Source of the DNA: Planctomonas deserti
GTDB lineage: Bacteria; Actinomycetota; Actinomycetes; Actinomycetales; Microbacteriaceae
Length of the DNA stretch: 64,000 bases
Reading direction: 5' to 3'
Assembly (NCBI RefSeq): GCF_003067705.1
Contig: NZ_QANL01000004.1
Location: 310,001-374,000 of the forward strand
Shown: in pieces, positions 54,325 to 64,000 of the stretch
Position numbering within the stretch: the stretch's first letter is position 1
How the letters are laid out: each line of letters begins with the position of its first letter
The notes under the pieces: model-generated
Database searches by the model: none
Seen by the model: the letters and a program-made list of their open reading frames with translations, nothing else
What the model was told of the DNA's origin: nothing
Made by a program: the position numbers and the translations under genes

Positions 54325-55398
54325 TCAGCGGACGACGAGGTTGTCCGGGGAGGAGACGTCGTACTCGGCGACGTCCCGGTCGGCCGTGGCCTTGATCAGG
54401 GCCGGGAGGCGCGCGGCCTTCAGGTCCGACTCGTCGGCGCTGCCCCAGACGACCCACTTGCCGTCGGTGAGCACGAGGCTCACGTCGTCCTTCGTGGTCG
54501 CGTTCACCACGTCGACCTGCGCGAGGAAGTCCGCGGGCAGCGCGACAAGCACCTGCGCGGCCGCCTCGAACCGCGCATTGGCGATGCCGACCTCGCCGAC
54601 GTCGATCACGGGGAAGCCCTCGGGCCGGGCGTCGGCGCGCTCCACGACGACGCCCGCCGGGTCGACGAGCTGGTAGCCGCCCCCCGAGGCGCGGACGGAC
54701 GCGATGGGGGTGCGCTCGACCACGCGCACGACGAGCGTGTCCGGCGGCCGGCTTTCGGTCGAGTAGCTCTGGATGAGCGGGAAGGCGGCGAGCTTGTCCT
54801 TGACCTCGCCGAGGTCGAGGAGCGGCAGGGGCGTGCCCACCTGGTCGTCCAGGGCCTGGACGAGCGTCTCCGGCGGAATGCGCGACGCGCCCTCGATCTG
54901 CACGGTCCGCAGGGCGAGGAGGGGCGAGTACACGGCGAACGCGAGCAGGCCGCCCATCGCCGCGATCACGGCCGCGGCGGTGATCCAGCCGGCCTTGCGG
55001 CGCCTAGTGCGGCGGGTGAACCGCTTGACCTCGTCGCGCTCGAACCGCTTGCGCTCGCGACTGGCGCGGCGCAGCTCGCGGCGCGCTTCGGCCTCGGCAC
55101 CGGCGGCACGCGCGCTCTCCGAGTCCGATCGCTTCGCCCGCGCGCGCTGCGCGAACGCCTTCAGCGCACTGCCCGCGTCACCGTCGGCCGCGGCCTTGGA
55201 GCCCGGGAACGGCGCGACCGGAGGCGGCGTTGGTGGTGCCCCGGCGGGCCGGTTCACCGCTGAGGCCGGGGCGGCGGGCCGGCGCCGACCGGGCGCCCCT
55301 CCGCCGCCGGCGCGTCCCGCGGACGCGGCTCCCCGATCCCTCGCGGGTTCCGGGTTCTCCTCTCGAGGACCCGGATCGAAGCCCTGGGGCCGCTTCAT
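54325..55398 (-). CDS. ftsQ: Cell division protein FtsQ
   Basis: A 357-residue bitopic divisome protein. About 145 basic, Pro/Ala-rich residues lie in the cytoplasm. A single membrane segment follows (about 155-178, [20 protein letters not shown]). A POTRA domain ([20 protein letters not shown]) and the FtsQ C-terminal domain ([20 protein letters not shown]) are outside the cell. The long cytoplasmic part is typical of actinobacteria. The ATG overlaps the murC stop (ATGA), so they are coupled. The large gap follows. Confidence 0.95.
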   Translation of the reverse strand: MKRPQGFDPGPREENPEPARDRGAASAGRAGGGGAPGRRRPAAPASAVNRPAGAPPTPPPVAPFPGSKAAADGDAGSALKAFAQRARAKRSDSESARAAGAEAEARRELRRASRERKRFERDEVKRFTRRTRRRKAGWITAAAVIAAMGGLLAFAVYSPLLALRTVQIEGASRIPPETLVQALDDQVGTPLPLLDLGEVKDKLAAFPLIQSYSTESRPPDTLVVRVVERTPIASVRASGGGYQLVDPAGVVVERADARPEGFPVIDVGEVGIANARFEAAAQVLVALPADFLAQVDVVNATTKDDVSLVLTDGKWVVWGSADESDLKAARLPALIKATADRDVAEYDVSSPDNLVVR

Positions 55399-56810
55399 AC
55401 CGCCGTGTCCGAGGTGTCGAGCGCCTCGAGGATCTGGGGGATGATGCGGTACACGTCGCCGCAGCTGAGGGTGATGACGAAGTCGCCCTCGCGGGCGATG
55501 GATGCGGCGTAGTCGGCGGCCTGCTGCCAGTCCGGGAGGTAGGCGACCCGGTCCTTGTCCTGGAACCGGTCGGCAACGAGCGCGCCGGTGACCCCGGGCT
55601 CGGGGTCCTCGCGCGCGCCGTAGACGTCGAGGACGATCGTCTCGTCGGCGAGGGCCTCGTAGGTCGCGGCGAAGTCGCCCGCCATCATCCGGGTGCGGCT
55701 GTAGAGGTGCGGCTGGTGCACGGCGATGATGCGTCCCTCCCCCACGACGGTGCGCGCGGCGCTGAGCGCGGCGGCGACCTCGGTGGGGTGGTGGGCGTAG
55801 TCGTCGTACACGCTCACCCCGCGCACGGTGCCGTGCAGCTCGAACCGGCGCTCCGTGCCGCCGAACGTCGCGATGGCGTCGATCGTGCGCTGGGGGTCGA
55901 AGCCCATGCCCACGAGCACGGCGAACGCTCCCGCCGCGTTGAGGGCGTTGTGCTTTCCGGGCACGCGGAGGCGCGCCGTGTACTCGGACCCGCGGTAGGC
56001 CAGCGTGAAGGAGACCGGGCCTGCCGTGTCGACGGAGGTGAGCCGCACCGTCGCGTCCGGGTCCTCGCCGAACGTCACGACGTTCGGGTGCTTCAGGGCG
56101 GCCGTCACGCGCCGCGCGCCCGCGTCGTCGCTCGAGATGACGACGAGCTCGCTCGCGTTGTCCGCGAATCGCACGAACGCCTCGTCGAACGCCTCGTGGG
56201 TGCCGTAGTGGTCCAGGTGGTCGGCGTCGACGTTAGTGATCAGGGCGACGGCGGTGTCGTAGAGCAGGAACGAGCCGTCGGACTCGTCGGCCTCGACCAC
56301 GAACAGGGCGTCGTCGCCCGCGGAGGAGCTGACGCCGAGTCCCGCGATGACGCCGCCGTTCACGAAGCTCGGCGACTCGCCGAGCGCGAGCAGGGCGGTC
56401 ACGATCATGCCCGTCGACGTCGTCTTGCCGTGTGCGCCGGCGACCGCGACGAGCCGGCGGTCCGAGATCAGCCAGGCGAGGGCCTGCGAGCGGTGCAGCA
56501 CGGGGAGGCCGTTGGCGAGCGCGTACTGGTACTCCGGGTTCTCCTGCCACAGCGCACCCGTCACGACGAGCGTGTCGGCGTCGCCGACGTGCGCGGCGTC
56601 GTGACCGATGTGCACGATGGCGCCGGCCTCGCGGAGGGCCTCGACGGCGGCCGTCTCGCGGAGGTCGGAGCCGGTGACGGTGTGCCCGGCGGCGAGGAAC
56701 ATGCGCGCGATGCCGCTCATGCCGGATCCCCCGATGCCCACGAAGTGCAGCTTGCCGAGGGTCTCGGGGATGGGGGCGGAGAGGTCGGGCTTGATCACGG
56801 TGGTGCTCAC
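55395..56810 (-). CDS. murC: UDP-N-acetylmuramate--L-alanine ligase
   Basis: Adds the first amino acid of the peptidoglycan stem, joining L-Ala to UDP-MurNAc with ATP. The 471-residue protein has the N-terminal UDP-binding [13 protein letters not shown] (23-35) and the ATP loop [11 protein letters not shown] (124-134). The domain linker [12 protein letters not shown] and the conserved [11 protein letters not shown] near the C-terminal domain are also visible. It starts 71 bases after murG and overlaps ftsQ by four bases. Confidence 0.97.
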   Translation of the reverse strand: MSTTVIKPDLSAPIPETLGKLHFVGIGGSGMSGIARMFLAAGHTVTGSDLRETAAVEALREAGAIVHIGHDAAHVGDADTLVVTGALWQENPEYQYALANGLPVLHRSQALAWLISDRRLVAVAGAHGKTTSTGMIVTALLALGESPSFVNGGVIAGLGVSSSAGDDALFVVEADESDGSFLLYDTAVALITNVDADHLDHYGTHEAFDEAFVRFADNASELVVISSDDAGARRVTAALKHPNVVTFGEDPDATVRLTSVDTAGPVSFTLAYRGSEYTARLRVPGKHNALNAAGAFAVLVGMGFDPQRTIDAIATFGGTERRFELHGTVRGVSVYDDYAHHPTEVAAALSAARTVVGEGRIIAVHQPHLYSRTRMMAGDFAATYEALADETIVLDVYGAREDPEPGVTGALVADRFQDKDRVAYLPDWQQAADYAASIAREGDFVITLSCGDVYRIIPQILEALDTSDTAV

Positions 56811-56881
56811 TTTCTGGCTGCTGCCGCTGGGGCGACAGCGGGTCTGCTTGGCTGCCTCGGTCCGTCGTCCGGGGGAATACC

Positions 56882-57985
56882 TTACGCGCGTGTCCTGCGC
56901 GATCGTGCAGCGGGCGTGCCCAGCCCGCCCTGGATGAGGTCCGCCATGCGCTCGTCGCCGTCGGTGCGGCCGACGGAGGCGGCGGCCTCGCCCATCGAGC
57001 GGAGGCGCGCCTGGTCGGCGAGGAGCGGGAGCAACTCGGCCGCGACCCAGCCGGGCGTGAACGATGCGTCCTCCACGAGGACGCCTCCCCCGGCCGCGAG
57101 CACGGTCTCGGCGTTGAAGCGCTGCTCGCCGTTGCCCACCGGGTACGGGATGTAGACGGCGGGCACCCCGAGCGCCGTGAGCTCGCTGAGCGTTGCGGCG
57201 CCCGCGCGGGAGACCGCGACGTCGGCCGCGGCGAAGGCGAGATCCATGCGGTCGCAGTAGCGCAGCATCGTGTAGTGCGGCAGCTCCGGCTCGTCGAACA
57301 CCTGCGTGCCGCCGACGAGGTGCAGCACCTGATGCCCCGCCTCGACGATGGCGGCCGCGCTCTCGGCGACCGTCGTGTTGAGGCGCCGCGCCCCGGTGGA
57401 GCCGCCCGTCACGAGGAGCGTTCGACGCTCGCGGGTGAGCCCGAAGAACTCGAGCGCCTCAGCCCGGGCAGCGTGCCGGTCGAGGCGGGTGATCTCGCGG
57501 CGCAGCGGCATGCCGACGTGCGTCGCCCCCGGCAGCGGGGTGTTGGGGAACGCGACGCCGACGTGCGGCGTGAAGCGCGCGCCGAGCCGGTTCGCGAGGC
57601 CGGGCTTCGCGTTCGCCTCGTGCAGCATGAGCGGCGTGCCCGACGCCCGGGCGGCGAGGTAGGCCGGCGCGGCCGCGTAGCCGCCGAAGCCGACGACCGC
57701 GTCGACGTTCCGGTCCCGGATCATGCGGCGGATCGACGACACGGCTCCGGCGAAGCGCGGCGCGAAGAGGGCGGCGTCGCGGCTCACCCGGCGCGGGAAC
57801 GGCAGCCGAGGGATGGTGAGGAGCTCGTACCCGCGCTCGGGCACGAGGCGCGCCTCGAGGCCCTCACGCGTGCCGAGCACGAGCACGGTCGACTCGGGCT
57901 CACGGGCGCGGAGGGCATCCGCCACGGCCAGCAGCGGATTCACGTGGCCCGCGGTGCCACCCCCGGCGAGCAGGTAGACGGTCAC
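56882..57985 (-). CDS. murG: UDP-GlcNAc:lipid I N-acetylglucosaminyltransferase
   Basis: Converts lipid I to lipid II on the inner face of the membrane. The 367-residue GT28 enzyme has the N-terminal G loop [32 protein letters not shown], the lipid-site [13 protein letters not shown], the second G loop [12 protein letters not shown] and the UDP-GlcNAc site [20 protein letters not shown]. The GTG start overlaps the ftsW stop by four bases. A 71-base gap to murC is the largest on the mur side of ftsQ. Confidence 0.97.
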   Translation of the reverse strand: MTVYLLAGGGTAGHVNPLLAVADALRAREPESTVLVLGTREGLEARLVPERGYELLTIPRLPFPRRVSRDAALFAPRFAGAVSSIRRMIRDRNVDAVVGFGGYAAAPAYLAARASGTPLMLHEANAKPGLANRLGARFTPHVGVAFPNTPLPGATHVGMPLRREITRLDRHAARAEALEFFGLTRERRTLLVTGGSTGARRLNTTVAESAAAIVEAGHQVLHLVGGTQVFDEPELPHYTMLRYCDRMDLAFAAADVAVSRAGAATLSELTALGVPAVYIPYPVGNGEQRFNAETVLAAGGGVLVEDASFTPGWVAAELLPLLADQARLRSMGEAAASVGRTDGDERMADLIQGGLGTPAARSRRTRA

Positions 57986-59355
57986 GGGCGGTAGCTCCTC
58001 GCGGTTCCCCGCGGGCGGGGAGCGCCGTGCGGAGTCCGTACGTTCGGGGTGGTCCGGGCGGTCGGGACGCTCTGCGCACCCGGCCCACCCGGGGCTCCGG
58101 GCGGCGGCGAGGACTGGTCCTCGATGATCGGCGGATGCTTGGCGATGCCGAGCACGAGGCCGATGCCCACGAGCGTCGTGATCAGCGCCGAGCCGCCGGA
58201 GGACATGAGCGGCAGCGGCACGCCGAGCACGGGCAGCAGCTGCAGGACGACCGCGATGTTCACGAATGCCTGGCCGACGACCCACACCATCACCGACCCG
58301 ACGAGCACCCGCGAGAACGGGTCGTTCGTCGAGCGAATGATGCGGATGAACGCGATCGCCATGACGACGAACAGCAGGAGCAGCACGACCGCGCCGATGA
58401 GGCCGAGCTCCTCACCGATGATCGCGAAGATGTAGTCGTTGTCCGCCGCCGGGAGCCAGGACCACTTGGCCTTCGAGTTGCCGAGGCCGACGCCGAACAC
58501 GCCGCCCGCGGCGAGGGCGTACAGGCCGTGAGTCGACTGCCAGCCGGACCCCTCGTAGTCCGTCGTGCCGTTCAGGAAGCCGAGGACGCGGACCATGCGG
58601 TTGGGGCTGATCACGGTCATCACGATGGCGCCGAGGGAGACCGCGGCGACGATGATCGCGAGCATGCGCATCCGCACGCCGGCGAAGAACAGGGCGCCGA
58701 TGACGATGGACGTGAGGATGATCACGGTGCCGAGGTCGGAGCCGAGCAGCACGAGGCCGATGGCCCCGCCGGCGACGGGGCCGATGGGGATCAGCACGTG
58801 GGGCCAGGACGTCAGCAGGTGGCGCTTGCGGGCCAGGATGAGCGCGAGCCAGATGACGAGGCCCACCTTGACGAGCTCCGACGGCTGCGCGGTGACGGGC
58901 CCGAGCTGGATCCAGTTGCGGTTGCCGTAGACCTCGACGCCGAGCGGGGTCGCCACGACGAGCAGCTGGAGCGCCGCCGCGACGCCCATGACGAGCCACG
59001 CGCGCCGCTTCCAGAACTCGCTGGGCACGCTCGCGACGACGAGCATGAGCGGCACGCCGATGACGGCGTACATGCCCTGACGGAGGAAGCCGCCGAAGAA
59101 GCCCTGGTTGCCGTTGAAGGAGTCGATGGTCGACGACGACAGCACCATCACGAGCCCGAAGATCACGAGGAAGAGCGTCGTACCGAGCAGCAGGAAGTAG
59201 TTGCCGGACTCGACGGCGAACGAGCGGCCGAGCGAGATCGTGGCAGCCCTGCCGCCCGCGGCCGTTGCCGCCGCCCTCGCCGAGAGGCCGCGCGCGCCGG
59301 GGATGGGGCGCGAGGGAGAGCGCGGTACGCCGGAGGATCGGGTGGACATCGCCAT
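57982..59355 (-). CDS. ftsW: FtsW, SEDS peptidoglycan polymerase of the divisome
   Basis: A 457-residue SEDS protein with ten hydrophobic segments that polymerises lipid II at the septum with its cognate class B PBP. Signature loops are NRNWIQLGPVTAQPSELVKV, ADNDYIFAIIGEELGLIGA and VPLPLMSSGGSAL. About 45 basic residues precede the first segment, and a 55-residue Pro/Arg-rich tail follows the last. ATG 59355 is preferred because GGGAGG lies 8 bases upstream; GTG 59364, overlapping the murD stop, is an alternative. Confidence 0.95.
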   Translation of the reverse strand: MAMSTRSSGVPRSPSRPIPGARGLSARAAATAAGGRAATISLGRSFAVESGNYFLLLGTTLFLVIFGLVMVLSSSTIDSFNGNQGFFGGFLRQGMYAVIGVPLMLVVASVPSEFWKRRAWLVMGVAAALQLLVVATPLGVEVYGNRNWIQLGPVTAQPSELVKVGLVIWLALILARKRHLLTSWPHVLIPIGPVAGGAIGLVLLGSDLGTVIILTSIVIGALFFAGVRMRMLAIIVAAVSLGAIVMTVISPNRMVRVLGFLNGTTDYEGSGWQSTHGLYALAAGGVFGVGLGNSKAKWSWLPAADNDYIFAIIGEELGLIGAVVLLLLFVVMAIAFIRIIRSTNDPFSRVLVGSVMVWVVGQAFVNIAVVLQLLPVLGVPLPLMSSGGSALITTLVGIGLVLGIAKHPPIIEDQSSPPPGAPGGPGAQSVPTARTTPNVRTPHGAPRPRGTARSYRP

Positions 59356-59360
59356 CCGCG

Positions 59361-60857
59361 TCACCTCCCGTAGAACTCGTGCACCGCAGCCTGAAATCGC
59401 CTACCCCGATCGGAGTAGTCGGAGAACTGATCCATCGACGCCGCGGCGGGCGCTAGCAGAACCGTGTCCCCCGCTCGCGCGGCTTCCGCCGCAACGTGCA
59501 CAACGGCTGGCATTACCTCTTCAGTGTCGCCCGCCTCGACCTCGAAGACGGGCAGTGCGGGCGCGTGTCGCGCGAATGCCTCGCGCAGGGCGCTGCGGTC
59601 GGCTCCGATCACGACCGCGGCGCGCAGGCGCGGAACGTGGGCGCGCACCAGGTCGTCGATGTCGACCCCCTTGAGCAGGCCGCCGACGACCCAGACGACG
59701 GACGGGAAGGCGCGCAGCGACGCGTCCGCGGCGTGCGGGTTGGTGGCCTTCGAGTCGTCCACCCAGTCGACGTCCGCGTGCCGCGCCACCCGCTCGATGC
59801 GGTGGTGGTCGAGCGAGAAGGTGGTGAGGGCCGAGCGGATGGCGGCCGGCTCCACCCCGTAGGACCGGGCGAGCGCCGTCGCGGCGAGCACGTTGGCGAC
59901 GATGTGCGGCGCGGCAAGGCCCGCCGCGTCCAGCTCGGCGACCGTGGTGATCTCGAGGGCGCTGTTGCGCCGGTCGTCGAGGAAGGCGCGGTCGACCAGG
60001 ATGCCCTCGACGATGCCGACGTCGCTCTGTCCCGGCACGCCGAGCCCGAAGCCGATGGCCCTGGCGCCCTCCTGCACGTCGGCCTCCTCCACGAGGCGCT
60101 CGGTCACGGGATCGGCTCGGTTGTAGACGCAGGCGACGCGGGTGTTCGCGTACACGTTGCCCTTGGCGGCGACGTACGCGTCGGCGGAGCCGTGCCACTC
60201 GAGGTGGTCCTCGGCGATGTTCAGGCAGGCGCTCGCGAAGGGCGAGATGGCGTGCGCGAGGTAGTGCAGCTGGTGGCTGGAGAGCTCGACGACGAGGACG
60301 TCGAACTGCTCGGGCGCGACGATGGCGTCCAGCACGGGCACGCCGATGTTGCCGCAGGCCACGGCCCGGACGCCGGCCGAGCGCAGGAGGTGCTCGGTCA
60401 GCTGCACGGTCGTGGTCTTGCCGTTCGTGCCCGTGACCGTGATCCACTCCGCAGGGGTGCCCAGCCGGTCGCGCAGCCGCCAGGCCAGCTCGATGTCCCC
60501 CCACACCGGGATGCCCGCCTCCGCGGCCCAGGCGAGCAGCGGGTGGTGCGGCGGGAAGCCGGGCGAGACGATGAGGAGCTCGGCGTCGAAGGCCCGGAGC
60601 TCCTCGGGGGCTGTCGACAGGTCCGCGCGCTCCAGGAGGGGGACGCCGAGCACGGCGAGCAGCCGGGCCTGCGCCTCGGGCGCCCGCTCGGTGACGGCGA
60701 GCACGGATGCGCCGAGGTCGACGAGGGTGTCGGCGACCGCGAAGCCGGTCTTGCCGAGACCGAGCACCGCGACGCGCAGGCCCGCCCAGCGGGAGTGCCA
60801 GCTGGTGAGTGCGTCGATGGGGTCGTGAGCGAGCGGCGAGGTCAGAGCGTGATCCAT
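59361..60857 (-). CDS. murD: UDP-N-acetylmuramoyl-L-alanine--D-glutamate ligase
   Basis: Adds D-Glu to UDP-MurNAc-L-Ala. The 498-residue protein has the N-terminal Rossmann region [17 protein letters not shown] (29-45), the ATP loop [10 protein letters not shown] (141-150), [13 protein letters not shown] and the C-terminal [21 protein letters not shown] 60857 begins [13 protein letters not shown] and lies inside the mraY coding end, 16 bases of overlap. The frame is open for a long way upstream, but that part is mraY in another frame. Confidence 0.96.
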   Translation of the reverse strand: MDHALTSPLAHDPIDALTSWHSRWAGLRVAVLGLGKTGFAVADTLVDLGASVLAVTERAPEAQARLLAVLGVPLLERADLSTAPEELRAFDAELLIVSPGFPPHHPLLAWAAEAGIPVWGDIELAWRLRDRLGTPAEWITVTGTNGKTTTVQLTEHLLRSAGVRAVACGNIGVPVLDAIVAPEQFDVLVVELSSHQLHYLAHAISPFASACLNIAEDHLEWHGSADAYVAAKGNVYANTRVACVYNRADPVTERLVEEADVQEGARAIGFGLGVPGQSDVGIVEGILVDRAFLDDRRNSALEITTVAELDAAGLAAPHIVANVLAATALARSYGVEPAAIRSALTTFSLDHHRIERVARHADVDWVDDSKATNPHAADASLRAFPSVVWVVGGLLKGVDIDDLVRAHVPRLRAAVVIGADRSALREAFARHAPALPVFEVEAGDTEEVMPAVVHVAAEAARAGDTVLLAPAAASMDQFSDYSDRGRRFQAAVHEFYGR

Positions 60858-61942
60858 TCGAGGTAGAAGGTGCCGACGCCGGCGGCGACGAGCAGCCCGG
60901 CGATGATCCAGAAGCGCACGACCACGGTCGTCTCGGCCCAGCCCTTGAGCTCGAAGTGGTGGTGCAGCGGACTCATGAGGAAGATCCGCTTGCCGTGCGT
61001 CAGCTTGAAGTAGATGCGCTGCACGATCACGGAGCCGGCGACGATCACGAAGATGCCGCCGATGAAGACGAGCAGCAGCTCGGTGCGGCTGAGCACAGCG
61101 AGGGCGGCGAGGGCGCCGCCGAGGCCGAGGGAGCCGGTGTCGCCCATGAAGAGGTGCGCCGGCGACGTGTTCCACCAGAGGAAGCCGATGAGCGAGCCGA
61201 CGATCGCCGCGGAGATCACGGCGAGGTCGAGCGGGTTGCTCACCTCGTAGCACTTGTAGGCGACGTCGGCCGCGAGCTGGTTCGAGGCGCAGGACTGGTT
61301 GAACTGCCAGAAGCCGATGATGACGTACGAGCCGATGGCCAGGATGCTGGAGCCCGCGGCGAGGCCGTCGAGGCCGTCGGCCACGTTCACGCCGTTCGAC
61401 GCGCTCGCGACGATGAGCGCGATCCAGATCACGAAGAGGCCGATGCCCAGCACCGGGCCGAGCACGGCGAAGTCGAGCGGAGTGTCGCGGATCACCGAGA
61501 TCGCGGTCGAGGCCGGCGTGAGGCCGGTCTCCGGGTCGGTGATCGAGATGGCGAGCAGCGCGAAGACCACGGCGACGATCACCTGGCCGGCGATCTTCTG
61601 CCAGCCGCCGAGGCCGAGGCTCTGCTGCTTGCGGGTCTTCGCGAAGTCGTCGAGGAACCCGACGAGCCCGAGGCCCACCATCATGAAGATCACGAGCAGG
61701 CCGGAGGGGGTCATCTCCTCCGGCGCGTTCAGCAGGTGGCCCGCGAAGTAGCCCAGCACCGCGCCGAGGATGATGACGACGCCGCCCATGGTCGGCGTGC
61801 CGCGCTTGGTGTGGTGCGCCTTCGGCCCGTCGTCGCGGATGAACTGTCCCCACTCGAGCCTGCGGAACAGCCGGATGAAGAGCGGCGTGGTGAGCAGGGT
61901 GAAGATCAGCGAGATCGCGCCCGCGAGGAGCAGCGCTACCAC
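60842..61942 (-). CDS. mraY: Phospho-N-acetylmuramoyl-pentapeptide-transferase
   Basis: Transfers phospho-MurNAc-pentapeptide to undecaprenyl phosphate, making lipid I. The 366-residue protein has ten hydrophobic segments and the three conserved cytoplasmic motifs: [14 protein letters not shown] with the paired aspartates, [14 protein letters not shown], and [28 protein letters not shown] near the C-terminus is also diagnostic. GTG 61942 overlaps the murF stop by seven bases, and the end overlaps murD. Confidence 0.97.
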   Translation of the reverse strand: MVALLLAGAISLIFTLLTTPLFIRLFRRLEWGQFIRDDGPKAHHTKRGTPTMGGVVIILGAVLGYFAGHLLNAPEEMTPSGLLVIFMMVGLGLVGFLDDFAKTRKQQSLGLGGWQKIAGQVIVAVVFALLAISITDPETGLTPASTAISVIRDTPLDFAVLGPVLGIGLFVIWIALIVASASNGVNVADGLDGLAAGSSILAIGSYVIIGFWQFNQSCASNQLAADVAYKCYEVSNPLDLAVISAAIVGSLIGFLWWNTSPAHLFMGDTGSLGLGGALAALAVLSRTELLLVFIGGIFVIVAGSVIVQRIYFKLTHGKRIFLMSPLHHHFELKGWAETTVVVRFWIIAGLLVAAGVGTFYLEWITL

Positions 61943-63345
61943 GAGTCCACCTCGCCGAGGCGGTCGCCGAGGAAGCGGAGGCCCGCCGAGTTCGACGACT
62001 TCACGAGCACGAGGTCGCCGGGCCGGAGGCGCTGGCGCAGCAGGTCGAAGGCCTCGTCCTGGTCCTCGACGAACACGGACTCGCCGTCCCAGGAGCCCTG
62101 GGCGATGGCCTGCAGGTGCAGCCGGCGCGCGCCCTGGCCGACGACGACGATCTGCGAGATGTTGAGCCGCACGGCGAGCAGGCCGACGCGGTCGTGCTCC
62201 TCCTCGGCGAACTCGCCGAGCTCGCTCATCTCGCCGAGCACGGCGACGGTGCGCTGCCCGGGCGCGGCGATCTGGGCGAGGGTCTTGAGCGCGGCCGCCA
62301 TGGAGTCGGGGCTCGCGTTGTACGCGTCGTTGATGACGGTGACGCCGCCGTGGCCCAGGATCTCCATCCGCCAGCGCTCGGCGCGTTGCACGGACTCGAG
62401 GGCCGTCACGATCGTGTCGAGGGGCACGCCGAGGGTCGTCGCGGCCGCCGTCGCGGCCAGGGCGTTCGTCACGTGGTGCTCGCCGAGCACGCGGAACGTC
62501 ACCGGGCTCGACTCGCCGCTCGGCAGGTGCAGCGTGAACGTCGTGCCGGAGGCGGTCGCCTCGACGTCGGTCGCGCGCACGTCCGCGCTGTCGTCGCGGC
62601 CGAAGAACAGGACGCGGGCTGCCGTCTTGTCGGCCATCGACGCGACGCGCGCGTCGTCCCGGTTCAGCACGGCCGTGTCCTCGGGCAGGAGGTCGGCGAC
62701 CATCTCGGTCTTCGTCGCGAGCGTGGTCTCGATGCCGCCGAACTCGCCCGCGTGCGCGAGGCCGACCGTGAGCACGATGCCGACGTCCGGCTTCGCCATG
62801 CCCACCAGCCGGCGGATCTCGCCGGGCGCGCTCGCCCCCATCTCGGCGATGAGGAATCGCGTGCTCTCGGTGAGCTTGAGCATGGTGAGCGGGGCGCCGA
62901 CCTCGTTGTTGAACGAGGCGATGGGCGCGACGGTCTCGCCGACCGCGGAGAAGATCGCCCGGAGCAGGTTCTTGGTCGTGGTCTTGCCGTTGGATCCGGT
63001 GACGGCGAGGATCTTCAGCCGCCCCAGGGCGCGCACGCGCGCCACGACCTCGGTCGCCAGCGCGCCGAGGGCGAGCACGACGTCCGGGACGACGATCTGC
63101 GGCACGTCGAGGTCGAGCTCGCGCTCGACGAGGAGCAGCGCGGCGCCGTTCTCGACCGCCGCGGGGGCGAACAGGTGCCCGTCGGTCACCTCGCCCGGCT
63201 TGGCGACGAAGATGCCACCGGGGGCGATCTCCCGGGAGTCCGTCTCGACGGCGCCCGACACGGTGGTGCCCGGCTCGGCGACTCCGCGGGTGACGAGCGT
63301 GCCGCCGACCGTCGTTGCGATCTCGGTCAGTGTGAGGGACAGCAT
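61936..63345 (-). CDS. murF: UDP-MurNAc-tripeptide--D-alanyl-D-alanine ligase
   Basis: Adds the D-Ala-D-Ala dipeptide that completes the stem pentapeptide. The 469-residue protein has [20 protein letters not shown] at the UDP site, the ATP loop [14 protein letters not shown] (115-128), [16 protein letters not shown] and [19 protein letters not shown]. It begins 4 bases after murE and overlaps mraY, so the block is translationally coupled. Confidence 0.97.
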   Translation of the reverse strand: MLSLTLTEIATTVGGTLVTRGVAEPGTTVSGAVETDSREIAPGGIFVAKPGEVTDGHLFAPAAVENGAALLLVERELDLDVPQIVVPDVVLALGALATEVVARVRALGRLKILAVTGSNGKTTTKNLLRAIFSAVGETVAPIASFNNEVGAPLTMLKLTESTRFLIAEMGASAPGEIRRLVGMAKPDVGIVLTVGLAHAGEFGGIETTLATKTEMVADLLPEDTAVLNRDDARVASMADKTAARVLFFGRDDSADVRATDVEATASGTTFTLHLPSGESSPVTFRVLGEHHVTNALAATAAATTLGVPLDTIVTALESVQRAERWRMEILGHGGVTVINDAYNASPDSMAAALKTLAQIAAPGQRTVAVLGEMSELGEFAEEEHDRVGLLAVRLNISQIVVVGQGARRLHLQAIAQGSWDGESVFVEDQDEAFDLLRQRLRPGDLVLVKSSNSAGLRFLGDRLGEVDSW

Positions 63346-63349
63346 GTTC

Positions 63350-64000
63350 CTACTCCCAGCCCGCTTCGCGCAGGGCCTCTCGTGCGTCGTTCCGGGCCGA
63401 ATACGGGATCTTCACTCCCGCGACCTCGTGGTAGTCCTCGTGCCCCGGTCCCGCGACGAGGATGGCGTCGCCCTCGCGCGCGAGGGACACCGCCTTGCGC
63501 ACGGCCGTGCGCGGGTCCGGGATCTCGTAGATCTCGCGGTCCGGCACCGCCGCGGTCGCGGCCTCGATGAGCGTGCGGCGGATCTCCGCCGGGTCCTCGT
63601 AGCGCGGGTGGTAGTCCGTCACGACCACGACGTCCGAGTTCACGGCGGCGATGCGCCCCATGTCCGCTCGCTTCGTCGTGTCGCGGTCGCCGTCCGCGCC
63701 GAAGACCATGAACACGCGGCCGGTCGTGATCTTGCGCACCGCGAGCAGGGTCTGCTCGAAGGCGTCCGGGGTGTGACCGTAGTCGACGTAGAACGCCGGC
63801 CCGGTGGCGCCGGACACCCGCTCGGCCCGGCCGGGGATGAACGCGTCGATGCCGCCGTCCCGCTCCAGCACGTGCTCGATCGCGCCGAGGTCGTAGCCGG
63901 ACTCGACGAGCATGACGATGGCGAGGGCGGAGTTGGCCGCCATGAACCAGCCGAGGACCGGCACGCGCGTCACCAGGCCGCGGCCGTCGGGGCCACGCAG
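63350..64000 (-). CDS. murE: MurE ligase, C-terminal part (5' end outside the window)
   Basis: Adds the diamino acid at stem position 3. Only the last 216 residues are in the window, open to the edge. They hold the end of the central domain (WFMAANSALAIVMLVESGYD) and the C-terminal domain with DYGHTPDAFEQTL, VFGADGDRDTTKRADMG and the final GPGHEDYHEV. The position where DAP- and Lys-adding enzymes carry DNPR or a close variant reads YHPR (63602-63613). This suggests an unusual position-3 amino acid. The substrate cannot be named from sequence. Confidence 0.93.
   Translation of the reverse strand: MRGPDGRGLVTRVPVLGWFMAANSALAIVMLVESGYDLGAIEHVLERDGGIDAFIPGRAERVSGATGPAFYVDYGHTPDAFEQTLLAVRKITTGRVFMVFGADGDRDTTKRADMGRIAAVNSDVVVVTDYHPRYEDPAEIRRTLIEAATAAVPDREIYEIPDPRTAVRKAVSLAREGDAILVAGPGHEDYHEVAGVKIPYSARNDAREALREAGWE

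Noticed and set aside
59361-61853. An 830-codon version of murD
   Set aside because: The upstream half is mraY in another frame; MurD starts at 60857 with a normal N-terminus and length.

Overview
The window looks like chromosome from a high-GC actinobacterium, most likely Microbacteriaceae. The evidence is the gene content and order: dut next to DUF3710, DUF3093 and DUF4193 genes; SepH; a dcw cluster with SepF and DivIVA but no ftsA; and a bcc-aa3 respiratory chain split between ctaE-qcrCAB and ctaCDF. The final MurE also lacks the usual DNPR motif, which suits a lineage with a non-DAP (B-type) peptidoglycan. No rRNA, tRNA, CRISPR array, prophage or complete insertion sequence was seen.

Layout. 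1-10420: housekeeping genes (aconitase, cut by the window edge; dut and its partners; SepH; a phosphodiesterase; a topoisomerase IV/gyrase A-type subunit). 10470-16497: accessory genes, including a DUF3817 membrane protein, an ArsR-type regulator with an SRPBCC partner behind a leaderless promoter with two operator-like palindromes, two tandem secreted proteins each built of five tryptophan-centred repeats, a zinc alcohol dehydrogenase and a MarR regulator. 16680-26538: carbon use, with a GH127 beta-L-arabinofuranosidase coupled to a serine hydrolase, a DUF2231-Rieske protein, a VOC protein, dhaKLM and, divergently, glpFK. 26579-36827: trpD and the respiratory chain. ctaE-qcrCAB runs rightward and ctaCDF leftward, and they converge on a methyltransferase, a GNAT protein and a cluster of palindromic repeats.

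36927-45117: iron-sulfur assembly, a dipeptidase, pyrD, nrdR, hisD, a flavin reductase and a DUF222-HNH endonuclease gene with palindromic repeats on both sides. 45118-64000: dnaE, rluD, lspA, then the division and wall cluster, all on the minus strand: murE (partial), murF, mraY, murD, ftsW, murG, murC, ftsQ, ftsZ, yggS-type gene, sepF, yggT, divIVA. Most neighbours overlap or lie a few bases apart. The exceptions are a 71-base murG-murC gap and a 412-base ftsQ-ftsZ gap that carries a large nested palindrome.

The least explained items are the five-repeat secreted proteins, the palindromic repeat family and its arrangement around the DUF222-HNH gene, the nested palindrome upstream of ftsZ, and a recurring leaderless-promoter pattern. 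Functions come from reading motifs and known families. No database search was run.
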